The translations under genes and the position numbers were made by a program. The notes under the pieces are model-generated. The model searched no databases. It was not told where the DNA came from and saw nothing but the letters and a program-made list of their open reading frames with translations. This document shows, piece by piece, positions 11,232 to 22,909 of a DNA stretch of 64,000 nt; position 1 is the first letter of the stretch; every line of letters begins with the position of its first letter. Source of the stretch: Corylus avellana (taxonomy: Eukaryota; Streptophyta; Magnoliopsida; Fagales; Betulaceae); contig NC_081544.1 of NCBI RefSeq assembly GCF_901000735.1, forward strand, positions 12,078,850-12,142,849, given 5' to 3'.

Positions 11232-12600
11232 CAGGTGTTTTGGTGTTTAAGTTTGGGGGATGCCCTGGCCTTGTTCACACTCAGATTTCCTTACTTCCGG
11301 TAATGTATTTCTATACTACACATTGAGGGCAATGTGTAATTCAAGTTTGGGGGTATGGAAAAACACTTTGTCTATTTAATTTTGTTCTTATTTGTTTAAT
11401 TTGATTTGTCTTTTTGCGTTAAAAAAAAAAAAGAAAAAAAATTGTGCTATGTTGTTGTCAAGTTTGAGTTAAACTATAACTGTGATTTGCATTTCATTAG
11501 CTTGCTTAAAGGGTTGAACATCATCATTATGTCATTAAAAGTCTGAGTCCTTTGACTTATTTTTGGGTAAAAGAGATTTCACTTGTTTTGAAATAAATTT
11601 TTATGAGCACATTAACATGTTTTCTGTGAAGTATGATGTTTGAGCTTAAGCTTGTTCTCTTTGAGATTTGTTGGATGACCTATTGATGAATAACCATTGG
11701 CTTGCAAGATATATAAAAAAAAAAAATAAAAAAATAAAAAAATAAAAAGAAGAAAAAAATAAATAAAAAAGAGAAGGAAAAAGAAAATAAAGATCATGTT
11801 GAGTTTTTCACTGAGTAACCGGACCTCTTGCCTCATTAAGCATTGAGTGTTCGCGTCAAAAGGTGTGAAGTTCAGTGTTGATTTATGATATGGCTAATTT
11901 GACTTCGTAGCCTTTTTGACTTAAGTTAATAAGCCCTTAGAGATGTTCTACATCTAGTGCCCTAAAGCCACCTGGCTTGGGAGTCATTGGCCTAACACTT
12001 GTTACATGAGTCAATTAGAAAGCTTAAGGGAGTTAGACATTGCAAAGCCTATTAAAAAAAAAAAATGCATATCTTGCCTCGGTTGTTTCATTTGTTAGGG
12101 ATTCTTTCAAATTTTATGGAACTTGTCTTGAGTTTAAGCAGAAAGCTTCATGATTGTATGCTAATTACACTTTACACATTTCAGAACATATAAGGTCTCA
12201 ATTGTCCATTTATGAGTAATTTGATTTTGGATTTCCTTTTGACTGTTATGATGGTGTTTGTCTTTTTAAGTTTGCTCATGAATAAGAACCATGGTTTATG
12301 TGAAACTTCTTTCTTGTTAACAACATAGTGCACAATGTTTGTGGGTATCATTCCTGTTAAGCCCTCACGAGACTTCACTCGTCCACTAGGGATGCCTAGG
12401 GGTTTAAAAGGCTTGTTGTATATGCTAAATGCAATCGTCTCTCCCACGAAAGAGGATTTATGTTTCTTGCTTTCATTTTATTTTTTGTCTCTCCCACAGG
12501 GGATATATTTCATTCAGAGGTTGCTGAAGTGGATTTCATTGGGGTGGAAATTTTTTGGGCAAATTCCCTGGCTACCCCAGTTTTTGAGAAGTCCCATAGA
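11232..12600 (+). repeat. Athila 3' non-coding module, copy 1
   Basis: This is a long non-coding block that recurs in the window: a hairpin word (TACACATTG facing CAATGTGTA, 11317-11338), then CAAGTTTGGGGGTATGG, a pure-purine A-rich patch near 11710-11790, then GAGTAACCGGACCTCTTGCC near 11813, and 'cctaaagccacctgg' near 11960. Similar blocks are at 12950-14136 and 24430-25727. It carries no convincing protein. In Athila elements the corresponding space sometimes holds an env-like frame; none is visible here. Confidence 0.7.
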
Positions 12601-12949
12601 GACAAGAGGTTGATCATGAAACCAGTTTAGGACAAACACCCTGAACATCGCCATGGGGAGCATCAAGACTTATTAGCTGAGAGAAGCAGCTTCGGGATGT
12701 TAAGAGGAATCCTCTTCCTTGTGGAGTGCTACATGATCATAAAGAAGAAGGAATGGAAGAGCTTGCTTGGACTTCTGAAGGATCGAGGTAAGATCCTTCG
12801 GGACTCGGACTTACATTGAGAAATACCTCATAGGATCAAGCGTAGGCCCTGTGCGCTTGACTCCTCATTCCACCAAGGTACATGATCTCCATCCAGGTTT
12901 ACTTTATCCATTGTTGTTTCCTTCCTTGATTATATTTTTGCAACAATAT
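12601..12949 (+). other. Link between the two 3' modules
   Basis: The block contains 'ggatcaagcgtaggccctgtgcgcttgactcc' text (12835-12867) that also occurs before the 3' module of the second Athila element (near 24357), so it is element sequence. A short frame with KKKEWKSLLGLLKDRG near 12745-12790 resembles the KKKGWKGLVGHPHDRG end of the gag-like frame at 10990-11050. No complete gene is present. Confidence 0.45.
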
Positions 12950-14136
12950 GTGCACTTGATTGGTATTTGGTTGGAGTATCACCTTTTTTAAGACGTGTTT
13001 TTGCATTCAAGTTTGGGGGTATAATATGCCCCCATTTGCTCATTCAGGTATTCCTATACTCTTGATCTTATTCTTTAGTTCTATACATACATTGGGGACA
13101 ATGTATAGTTCAAGTTTGGGGGTATGGAAAAATAAAACACGGTCTATTTTTGTTGTTATGTCATTCTTAAGCATATGGTTGAGCTTTGATTCTGGTTTAA
13201 ATTTCATTGATAGGCTTAAAGTTATGAACACATGATCATATGACTTAGGGATTTTAAGTCTTGTTACTTACTTTTGGCAACATGAGATGCTTCTTGTTTC
13301 AATTTAAATCTATTTTGAGCACACTGGCATATGTCTATGAGGTATGAATTTTGAGACTAATTATGTTTGTTTTCAATATCTTGAATTATGTTGGGTGACA
13401 TATTGGGTGAATAACTTTGGCATGCTATAAAACAAAGAAAAAAAAAATCACGTTTGAATTTTTTGCTGAGTAACCGGACCTCTTGCCTCATTAAGCAGTG
13501 AGTGTTCGTAGCCTTTTTTACTCGAGTTAGTAAGTCCTTAGGGGTATCTTTACACCTAGTGCCCTAAAGCCATTTGGTTTGGGAGTCATTGGTCTAACAC
13601 TCGATACATGGCTCAACTAGAAAGCTTAAGGGAGCTAAGTATTGCAAAGCCTACAAAAAAAAAAAAAAAAGTATGCCTTAGTTGTTTCCTTTGATACGAA
13701 GTCCAATGAATTCTGAGATGTTGATTCATTCATACTGGAATTATTTTGAAGCCTCATGATTATGTGTTAGTTCACTTTGCACTAATTGAAATTTGTGTAT
13801 CTCAATCTGCCATTTGTAAGTAATTTGACTTGTAAATTCTTTGAAATTTTGAAGATGGAGTTTATAATTTTAAGCTTGCTAATGAATGAGAACCATTATT
13901 TTTGTGATACTTTATTCTCTTGAATGACATAATGATGACAATGTTTGTGGGTATCATTCCTAGAAAATCCTCACGAGACTTCACTTGTCCTCTAGAGAAT
14001 GCCTAGGGGTTTAAAAGGCTTGTTACATATGCTAAATGCAACCGTACATCCCACGAAAGCTGGATTTATCTTTTTAGCTTTCACTTTATTTTCTGTTTTG
14101 TATTGCTAAGGGACTAGCAATATGTAAGTTGGGGGG
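12950..14136 (+). repeat. Athila 3' non-coding module, copy 2, with polypurine tract
   Basis: This copy repeats the hairpin (TACATTG facing CAATGTA, 13088-13105), CAAGTTTGGGGGTATGG (13111 onward), the pure A tract (near 13655) and the GAGTAACCGGACCTCTTGCC block (near 13470). It ends in AAGTTGGGGGG at 14126-14136, directly before the 3' LTR, which is the functional polypurine tract that primes plus-strand synthesis. The earlier CAAGTTTGGGGG words look like extra, internal tracts. Confidence 0.8.
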
Positions 14137-15180
14137 TGTAAAAAGCGCCGGATGTTGCATATTCAAACCCATTAATTTACGTATGTTAATTCCTTAGCAT
14201 TGTCATTTGTTTGATTTTGTTTTGTTTTTGTGTTTCAGGTCTCATTTGACAAACCATTGGAAATTGGGCTTAAAAGGACAACAAGTTGAGCATTCTAGAT
14301 CTAGGATCGATCGCAACACTCCTGGGATCGAGCGCACCTGCGCTCAAGCGTCTGCGGCCAGGGATCGAGCACATGCCTGCGTTCGTGCGCACAACAGTTA
14401 AGCTCGAACGCACAAGACCTCGGATTGAGTGCACTCGGGCGTGTACAACACTGCAGCAATCCTTTTCCAGCATGGACTTAGTTTTCAATCTCGCAATTGT
14501 ACTAGGAGACTGACCTCTGATTTTTTGAGGATTTCTAGGGTTTTTAGGGTTCTCCTAATCCCTATAAATTGGGCTCTAAACATTGTAAATAGACACACCG
14601 CTTCCTAGAGCGAAAATTTCAGTAAATTGTCTGTGAAGCTTAGAAGATCATGAGTGCGGCTAAACCCAATTGTGGGGTATTGATGTAACCCTTTCCAAGC
14701 ACAATGGTTTGATTGTATTTAATTTCTAGTTTTTCAATTTATGCATGTTGATTGTATAACTCTGAGGATTGCTACAATTGATTTCTGTTCTTCATATTAA
14801 ATGCAATTGTTCTTTAATTCCAATTCAATATTAGTAAAATTCTTATCTTGTCTTAGAAATTATTTTGCTATTATTGAACTCAAATCATTCTTATTTTCTG
14901 TAATTATAAGAATGATGGTTATATAATCGTTCTTAATTGGCATGCAATCAATAGGGATAGATAGACCATACCTAAAAAAGACGGATCGTACTACACCCTA
15001 GTTTAGTGTAATTTAGGTAGACGATTAGTGCCAACAAAAGATGGGTTATGCTATTCCGTTGATTATATGAAATTATTTTCATATGTTTTCTTGTTTAAAT
15101 TATAACATGCGTAGAATGAATTGCTAGAATTAAATATGGTTAACCATTGATGTGCGGATAGTGGTGAAATCAATACCCTA

Positions 15181-15211
<31 letters not shown>

Positions 15212-15431
15212 TTACTTCCTTTATTTCCGTTTATTTTATGCACTTTAAATTCACACAAACAAATCATTCTCTTTTAATTAAGTTAATTTTAATCTTTCAA
15301 ATTTTGATAATTAAACCCCTGTAATCCTTGAGGTTCGACACCCTCAATATAGCCGTATCCTACAAAGATTCGTCCTATTGTGAGTAGTTATTTTTATACT
15401 TGATAATTTTGGTCACAAAAATACCACATCA
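14137..15431 (+). repeat. 3' LTR of the Athila-like element
   Basis: The LTR is 1295 bp. It starts TGTAAAAAGCGCCGG and ends ATACCACATCA. It is colinear with the 5' LTR and keeps TCGAGCGCA-like words near 14330-14430, the TATA-like 'cctataaatt' near 14563 and a CT microsatellite near 15180-15205 that is longer than in the 5' copy. The target duplication CTAAC follows at 15432-15436. Confidence 0.9.
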
Positions 15432-15436
15432 CTAAC

Positions 15437-16068
15437 TTCAATTAGGTTGCGGTGTAAACTGGGTATTTTGAACCCTCCAATAGGAAGCAGACATATCAAC
15501 TTGAAACACTAAAAAAATAATACAACCTTTCACACTAAATAATTTTTTTTATCGCGACAAAATACTCATTGATAAAACTACCGGAGCCACCGCTTTGGTT
15601 GGTTTTGGAGACTCCGGTGTTGAGGGTTCGGAGATGAGTGGAGGGTTCAGTGGTGGGTGGTAAGTGTTGGGTTAGAATGAATACAAAAGTCTATAGAATT
15701 GATTTGAATTAATGATATGGTGTTTTCATCTTCATTGTATTTGATGTTTTTACTTAATGTGTCAAATTTCTATTGAAAACTGTAAAAATAGGTTTTACAC
15801 CACATCTTAATAGAAGAGGCTCTCTATTAATATACCGAAACTTTGGATGAGAATAATTGCTACTCTCACCCATCCAAGATGGCAAAAATATACAAAAAGG
15901 TTAAGAATGAAAGAAAATTTTATGCTATATATATTTGTTTAATTTTTGTTTTTGTTATGAAAATAAAAACAGTCAAACAATCCAACACAACACTCTTATG
16001 AACTTAAAACACAAAAATTGTTTTCACACATTTATGTCACATTTTTTAAACCAAAAAGGAAAAACATT
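15437..16068. other. Spacer without recognised genes
   Basis: AT-rich with one GC-richer patch at 15580-15670. No frame, RNA gene or repeat boundary is convincing. Confidence 0.5.
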
Positions 16069-16262
16069 AAAAAGAGAGATATGATAGGGGCTCAGTTGAG
16101 CATCATTTAAGACCCAACTTTTACTTATATAGCACAAAGCCACATAAGAGTTGTATCAGGTTCAAAATTAAACTTCAAAAAAGAGACAAAAATCAAAAAA
16201 TATGTTCACAAAAGTTGGGTCTTAGAGAGGGCTCAATTAAGCCCTTATCATATCTTTTAAAA
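16069..16262. mobile_element. Small hairpin MITE
   Basis: About 190 bp fold on themselves: the left arm contains GATATGATAGGGGCTCAGTT and AAGACCCAACTTTT, and the right arm contains AAAAGTTGGGTCTT and GGGCTCAATTAAGCCCTTAT followed by CATATCTTTT, an imperfect inverted copy. There is no coding capacity. Flanking A-rich bases prevent a clear target duplication call. Confidence 0.65.
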
Positions 16263-16518
16263 AAATATATATGTTAAGTTGAGCAAATGGAATGCACCGA
16301 GCAAAAAGAAAATAATTAAATCAAGATGGAAGAATCCGCTTTGGGTATCCAAATCCAAAAAATCCCTAGGAAGATGGATGGATTGGAGACCGTCTATTTG
16401 CACAGATTGTTCGCTACTAAAACACCGCAGCTGGTGGAATATTTATGTTATCACTATAAGAATTGAGAAAAATATAAAAAAGTCCCTTCCCTTTAACTAA
16501 CAACGATTTTTTAAAAAA

Positions 16519-17112
16519 TGGTTAAATATTTTTTTTGCCTCGTATGATTTAACTATAAAAAGTCAAAAATAAACAAAAATTTAGGGTTTAGTTTTTAGGG
16601 TGGCCGGATCACCCCCAAAGGCCATGGGGTAGTTTGATCACCCCCAGAACGACCGAAACCACCCCCTAGTTGGCCATGGGGGTGACTGAGATCACCTCCA
16701 AGGGCTATGGGGTGGTTCGGCCACCCCCAGAACGGTCGGAACCACATCCTGGTTGGCCATGGGGGTGGCTGGAGCCACCTCCTTGGCCAAAATGGGATGG
16801 CTACCCAAAAGGGATAGCCGTGCCACCCATTTCTTCCCTTTTTTTTATTTTTTATTTTTAGTTTTTTAATTATTTATTATTTATTTATTTTTAATTCATA
16901 CTATTTTTTAAAAATAAAAATAAAATTTTAATTGCCACATGTCAGCTTTTCATTGGGTTGACATGGATTTCCATCAATTTTTGAACGGAAGTTAGAGGAG
17001 GTACTATCTTTGTTTTTAGCCATTATCGAGGTACCATCTGCGATACAAAATGAAACCGATGAGATAAAAAATAAAGTTGTTAAACAACATGGGGCAAAAA
17101 AGTATTTAACCC
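16519..17112. mobile_element. Terminal-inverted-repeat element with GC-rich internal repeats
   Basis: The left end GGTTAAATATTTTTTTTGCC faces the right end GGCAAAAAAGTATTTAACCC, giving terminal inverted repeats of at least 20 bases with a few mismatches. Inside (16600-16830) a motif built on GGCCATGGGGGTGG and its complement CCACCCCC is repeated about four times, making a GC-rich core in AT-rich surroundings. It has no transposase and so looks non-autonomous. The superfamily is not clear, because the target duplication is obscured. Confidence 0.6.
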
Positions 17113-17468
17113 TTAAGAAGAAACTCGTGAAGTTTAAGCATCAGCTTCATAAGAGAGATACCCAATTCCCCGTGCACCTCATAGTCCAAGCATCAACTCT
17201 CCAAGAACCCACTTGTTATTCCACTGCTGTCTGTGTTCTTGAATAGTGTCAGGCCATGCAAATTGAGTTTAATGCACTCCTTGCAAATGGGTCGTGAATA
17301 TGACTCTCTTATAACTATAGTTAGAACATGTATTGATCCTATTACGATTGATGATTTATATGGCTATTTGCTAACCCATGAATATCACCTTCAGCACTCC
17401 ACTCTGTAGGTGACATCTCTGTTTTGACAGAAAGTGTTGCTCAGCGCAACAACTCCAATGCAAGAAAG
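17113..17468 (+). pseudogene. Copia gag fragment
   Basis: The strongest part is at 17290-17400, where one frame reads EYDSLITIVRTCIDPITIDD followed by LYGYLLTHEYHLQHSTL; this matches the end of copia-type gag (retrotran_gag_2), which normally has DPISL-DLYG-LLTHE. A frame shift leads to VAQRNNSNAR, the usual Asn-rich part before the zinc knuckle. The stretch before 17240 is open but weakly conserved. The gag resumes at 18986 after an inserted LTR. Confidence 0.7.
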
Positions 17469-18985
17469 TATCAAATAAAATTACAACTTATAATAGAACA
17501 AATCCTTGTAGGATAGGGCTATATAGAGAGTGTCAAACCTTAAGGACTGCACTAGTGTTGTTATCAAGTTTTTTAGAATTAAATATAAAAAAGATGATTG
17601 TTTGTTTTTGTTTTTAAACTAAATTCATAAAAGTAAAAGTAAAAGTAGATTGTGATAAGAGAGAGAATAGGGGGTTGATTTCACCATTAACCGCATAACA
17701 ATGGTCAATCATAAATTAACAAGAAAAATTCATATTATGCATGTTATAGGGCTCGTCTCACTCGAGTAGTCAAGAAAATACCTTAATTAAGAAATAAGTT
17801 TAATCCATCTTCAGTTGGCACGGACTGTCTGCCTAACCTCTAAATGCGGTACAGTCCATCTTCCCTAGCTATGGACTATCAAATATCTTAATCAGTTACA
17901 CACAATCAATGGAAAAGCATAACTCATCTTAGGTTAGTACGAATAGTCTACCTAAATTACACTAAACTAAGGTGTAGACAAATTCGCCTTCCCTACGCAT
18001 GGCCTATAAAATCTTATTGATCATATGTTAATTAAAACCATTGTAAAACAATCATTCATATAATCATAGAAAATATGAAGGATTGAGTTCAATCAATATA
18101 AAAAGCTTTCTAAGACAAGAGAAGAATTTTATAATGATTGAATATAAACATTATGATCAATTCTCATAGTTCTACAACTATCATGCATACAGAAAATTTC
18201 AAATTCAAATACAATTAAACCATTGTTACTTGGAAATGGCTACATTAACATCCTATTACGAATTTAGCCACTCATGGTGGTGCTGGGATGACCTCTTGCC
18301 ATTTTCATCTTCTCTTCAACTCTTCAAGCCTCCAAGAAGATCTTTGAGAGAATTATTTTCTTAAAACCATGCACACCTCTCTTCAAGGCTTAGAGACCTA
18401 TTAATAGGGTGTAAAAAAATCCTAGAAGGCCTAGGAATTCTAGAAAAATCATACTTCAATCTCCTAGTCAAATTAGGAATCAATCCAAGTACAAATCGGA
18501 ATAGGATTCGTCCAAATTTGTGTTCTTATATTGCGGGACGATTGTGGCATAGCAAACTTCCAAATTAGGAAAATCCTATTTCACAATGAGTTGTATAATT
18601 TTGAGTTATCTTTCCAATGCTGCTAGTTTTACCTTAATCCGATATTTGAGATGAAAGTTATTGTCCACATATTGAGACATGTGCTAATCTTAAATTTAAT
18701 CCAATCGGATTTTAACTCCAATTAGTGAAATTCCGATTTAATCATTTCCTTGATTTGATTAAACTTAAACACATCATATATGTCATTTATTATGGTTGGT
18801 TAAGTTTAACCACATCTTCCAGGTCTTCTCAAAGTGTGCTTTAAGCCCAAAATCAATGGTATTTCATGTATCTTTATAAAACACCTAAAAACACTAAAAC
18901 AACACAAAATCAAATAAATAACAATGCTAAGGAATTAACATATGTGAGTTAAGGGGCTTGAATGTGCAACATTCGGCGCTTATCA
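17469..18985 (-). repeat. Inverted Athila-like LTR inserted in copia gag
   Basis: On the minus strand this begins TGATAAGCGCCGAATG at 18985 and follows the 1.52 kb LTR subtype through its whole length, including the TATA region and the 'gttcgacaccct'-like block (as aggactgca.../gtgtcaaacc near 17525-17545). The last 30 or so bases of the LTR are missing or changed at the left edge, where copia gag text joins directly. No internal region and no partner LTR are next to it, so it is a solo or truncated LTR. It is more diverged from the others than they are from each other. Confidence 0.75.
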
Positions 18986-20976
18986 GGAACCATTCTACTT
19001 CAAGCAAAAGAGGCACTTCATCAGACAGGAAAATTCCTGCGAAGGATGAATGTGCGTTCTGTCATCAAAAAGGCCACTAGAACAAGGATTTTCCTAGATT
19101 ACAAGCTAAGGGCAAGGAGCATAAAGCTAATGTGGTGAGCATGAAAGCTTAAGATTCAGATTCAGATGTTGCTTTAGCAAGAACATCGTTTGATTACCAT
19201 TCAGATGAATGGATAATGGATTCAGCCTGTACCTTCCATATTTGTACAAACAAGGAATGGTTTTCTAGTTTGGATTTGATTGATGGTGGAGTAGTTCTTA
19301 TGGGAATTGACGTCGCCAGTAAGAAGATGAAAGGGATAGGAAAAATTCGTTTGAAGTTGCATGATGGATCGACTAGAGTGTTGAAAGAAGTTTGGTATGC
19401 ACCGGACATGAAGAAAAATCTAATTTCTTTAGGTGTTCTTGAATCGAAGGGCTACAAGATCGTTATGGAGAATGGAATCATGAAAGTGATTTTTGGTGCA
19501 CTGGTGGTGATGAAAGCTACTTGACAGAATAATTTGTATCATCTGCAAGGGACTACCATTGTAGGAGCAAATGCCATAATTTCTAACAACTCTAAAAAGG
19601 TAATCCCTGATAATAATAAATTGTGGCATATAAAATTGGGTCATGCAGGCGAGAAGCCTTTGCAAGGGCTAGCAAAGCAAGGTCTGTTGGACGTTGCCAC
19701 AACAAACAAATTTGGATTTTGTGAACATTTCATTATGGGCAAACAGCAAGGTCAAGCTTGGCACAGCGATTCACAACACGAAAGGGACTCTTGATTATGT
19801 TCACACCGATGTTTAGGGACCTATGAAGGTTCCATCATTGGGAGGTAAACATTATTTTGTTACTTTTGTTGAAGATTTTTCCAAGAAAATTTGGGTGTAC
19901 ATCATGAAGCATAAAGATGAAGTCTTGAGAATTTTATTGACATGGAAGAAAATGGTCAAAACTTAAACTGGTAGAGAAATTAAAAGACTCATGTCAATTA
20001 ATGGCGGTGAGTAGACATTGGATCCATTTTTGAAGATATGCCAGGATGAAGGGATTGTCAGACACTATATGGTCAATAGGACTCCACAACTGAATTGGGG
20101 TGGTAGAGCGCATGAACCGTACTATTCTGGAGAAGGTACGATGTATGTTGTCCAATGCCGGATTGGGCAAGAGTTTTTGGGCTGAGGTTGTGAATTATGC
20201 GTGTCACCTTATAAACAGGTTGCCAACTGCTGCAATTGATGGAAGAACTCCTACTGAAGTGTGGTCAGCTAAATCGGCTAATGATTATGATAAATTGCAT
20301 GTTTTTGGTTGCCCAACATATTTCCATGTCAAAGATAGCAAGTTGGATCTGTGAGCCAAGAAAGCTGTATTCTTGGGATTCAGCACAGGTGTGAAGGGAT
20401 ACAGACTCTAGTGTCCCAAGTTGAAGAAAGTTATTCTTAGCCGAGATGTGAAGATGAGATGGTCAAACAATGCAAGGTGGAGAATTCTCAAATTGAAGAA
20501 TCTGATCATTCTACATGGAAGACTACCCAACAAGTGGAGCTTGAGGTTCCAAGACTATCTGTGCAACCTGAACAGATAAACTTCGTAGTTGCGATTGAAG
20601 AGGAGAATTCAAATGAAGTCAAAGAAGTGACCCTAACCCAACTCTACAGCAACCAAACTCTATTGCAGTCAATAAACCAAGGCGATAAATATGGAAGCCT
20701 GCTCAGTATATTGATACAATAGCTTATGCACTACCAATTATCGAAGATGATATTCCTTTAACCTAGAGAGAGGCAATTGGCAACTCAAAAAAAGCTAGGT
20801 GGAAGGAAGCTATGGGTGAGGAGATGCAGTCTTTTTACAAGAATCAAACTTGGGAGGTGGTTCAACTACCAAAAGGGAAGAAGGCAATTGGGTACAAGTG
20901 GGTATACACCAAGAAGGAGGGTTCTACAAAGCAAGATGGCATTCGTTTCAAAGCCAAGTTTGTAACCAAGGGTTAC
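18986..20976 (+). pseudogene. Copia gag end, protease and integrase, inactivated
   Basis: The order is zinc knuckle (CAFCHQKGH, with a stop in the following position), protease, GAG-pre-integrase and integrase core. The protease site reads WIMDSACTFH, where the family has DSGCTFH, so the catalytic loop glycine is lost. The pre-integrase zinc site has LWHIKLGHAGEK but FCEHF in place of FCEHC. In the integrase core HTDV (first Asp) is followed by a stop, the second catalytic Asp is replaced (SINGGE for SDNGGE), and VVERMNRTILE keeps the Glu. FWAEVVNYACHLINRLP and FGCPTYFHV follow. Stops occur near 19152, 19522, 19793, 19816 and 20354. The frame ends at VTKGY, where an Athila element has inserted. 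Confidence 0.85.
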
Positions 20977-22494
20977 TGATAAGCGCCGAATGTTGCACAT
21001 TCAAGCCCCTTAATTTGCATATGTTAATTCCTTAGCGTTGTTATTTGTTTGATTTTGTTTTGTTTTTGTGTTTTCAGGTTATAAATAAAGATGCAATTAC
21101 TTCCATTGATTTTGGGCTTAAAAGCACACTTTGAGATGATAGCCAATCATAACAGAGGACCTATATGTTATGGTTAAGTTTAATCAAATAAAGGAAGGGA
21201 TTAATTCGAAATTTCTCAAATTGGAGTCAAAATCGGATTGGATTCAAATTTGGATTCTGCATACGTGTTGGTATTTTGGCCATAACTTTCAGTTCAAATA
21301 TTCCATTTAGGTGATTCAAGTGGCACTGTCAATATAACTCAAATTGCTACAAATCATTGTGAAATATCATTTTCCTAATTCGGAGCGCCGCAATGCCAAA
21401 ATCGCCCCACAAAATAGGAACGCAATTCTGGGCGAATCCTATTCCGATTTAGACTTAGGTTTTCTTTATCCTAATTGGACTTGGGCTTCAATCTCCGAAA
21501 TTTCTAGGATTACTAGGGCTTCTAGGACTCTCCTAAAGCCTATAAATAGGCCTCTACGCATTGAGAAAAAAGACGCACCGCTTTCTAATGTAAAAAATCA
21601 ATAAAATTGTCTTTGGAGCTTAGAAGATCATGAGCGGCTAAACCCCTTTGTGGGGTGTTGATGTAACCCTATCCAAGCACAATGGTTTGATTGTATATAA
21701 TTTCTAGATTTTCAATTTATGCATGTTGATTGTATAACTATGAGGATTGCTACAATTGATTTCTGTTCTTCATATTAAATGCAATTGTTCTTAAATTTCA
21801 AAATCAATATTTGTAAAATTCTTCTCTTATCTTAGAAAGTATTTTACTTTTGTTGATCTCAAATCATTCTTGTTTTCTGTGATTATGAGGATGATGGTTA
21901 TACAATGGGTTTAATTAACATATGGTCAATAGGATTTGATAGGCCATGCCTAGGGAAAACGGATTGTACTACACCCTAATTTAATGTAATTTAGGTAAAC
22001 AGTCTGTGCCAACCGAAGATGGGTTACACTTATTCATTAATTGTATGTATCCTGTGAAAGAATTTGATAATTTATACCTAGGGAAGACGGGTAGTACCGC
22101 ATCTTAGTGGTTAGGTGGACGATCCGTGCCAACTGAAGATAGATTATGCTTATTCTTTAATAAGGTAGTTTCTTGTTTATTTATAACATGCATAGAATGA
22201 ATTTCTGGGATTAATTATGATTAGTCATTGTTGTGCGGATAGAGGTGAAGTCAATACCCTATACTCTCTCTCTTATTTTAAATCTCTTTTATTTTCATGC
22301 ATTTTACTTTTAAAGAAAATCAAATCAATTCTCTTTTTAATTAAGTTAATTTTAATCTTTCGAATTTTGATAATAAAACCCCTACAGTCCTTGAGGTTCG
22401 ACACCCTCTCTATAGCGGTATCCTACAAAGATTCGTCCTATTGCGAGTGGTTATTTTTATAATTGATATTTTTTGTCAGAAAAATACCACATCA
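20977..22494 (+). repeat. 5' LTR of the nested Athila-like element (long subtype)
   Basis: The LTR is 1518 bp. The first third differs from the short subtype at 4694: after the shared opening it reads 'ttttcaggttataaataaag'. It has a TATA-like 'cctataaatagg' near 21538 and an internal tandem duplication with a period of about 129 bases (the block 'cctaggga-acgg ... gtgccaac-gaagat' at about 21948 and again at about 22077) that the short subtype has only once. Confidence 0.9.
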
Positions 22495-22499
22495 ATTTT

Positions 22500-22517
22500 T
22501 TGCGCCGTTGCCGGGGA
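22500..22517 (+). promoter_or_regulatory. Primer binding site, altered tRNA-Asp type
   Basis: TTGCGCCGTTGCCGGGG follows the LTR with one base changed (TT for TG at the start) from the exact tRNA-Asp complement. Confidence 0.75.
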
Positions 22518-22909
22518 CTGCTTAACGGTTTTATTGTCAAATTTTAAGGATTAATTTTAGCTTAATAATCTAATTTCCTGTTTTCCGTTACCAACTTTAA
22601 TTTTGTTTTTGTGGTTTATTTTTATTTTTACTTTTTTATTTTTTAGAATTCTCAAACAGGTTCGTAGCTGCCCATCTCTATGATTGCGATCGAGCGCAGC
22701 CCGCATGCGATTGAGCACACGTTTGCACTTGACCTTCTGTGCTCGATCCCTCCAAGCCTACGCTCACACCCATCGACGGCTGTACGCTTACCCTGCCGTG
22801 CGATCGAGCGCATTAGTAGGAGTTGGCATCCAAATTTCCAGCGCACCTAAGGGCGGTTTGTGAGTTTTTATTTTTATTTTTCTGTTGTTATTTTATGTTA
22901 ATTCTATTA
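22518..22909 (+). other. Leader of the nested Athila-like element
   Basis: Non-coding leader matching 6000-6350 of the first element. It carries GATCGAGCGCA words at 22688-22699 and 22802-22813 and a related GATTGAGCACAC near 22709. The same words occur in the other leaders and LTRs. Confidence 0.55.

Larger units (their letters stand above)
4694..15431 (+). mobile_element. Athila-like Ty3/gypsy LTR retrotransposon, rearranged
   Basis: The element is bounded by two related LTRs (4694-5976 and 14137-15431) and by the 5-base target duplication CTAAC on both sides (4689-4693 and 15432-15436), which shows that the two ends belong to one insertion of about 10.7 kb. A primer site for tRNA-Asp follows the 5' LTR, and a purine tract precedes the 3' LTR. 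The gag layout, the gag-protease fusion and the long non-coding 3' region are typical of the Athila lineage. Inside are a frameshifted gag-protease region, a gap of unknown bases, part of a second LTR with its own primer site and a gag-like frame, and two tandem copies of the 3' non-coding module. No reverse transcriptase, RNase H or integrase is left. Comparing a stretch of about 390 bases by eye, the LTRs are roughly 94 percent identical, many differences being C/T or G/A, so this is not a recent insertion. Confidence 0.9.

Noticed and set aside
11612..11836. Minus-strand frame rich in Phe and Leu
   Set aside because: It is the reverse of an A-rich purine patch in the Athila 3' module.
16670..16861. 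Proline- and tryptophan-rich frame
   Set aside because: It arises from the repeated GGCCATGGGGGTGG motif inside a non-coding inverted-repeat element.
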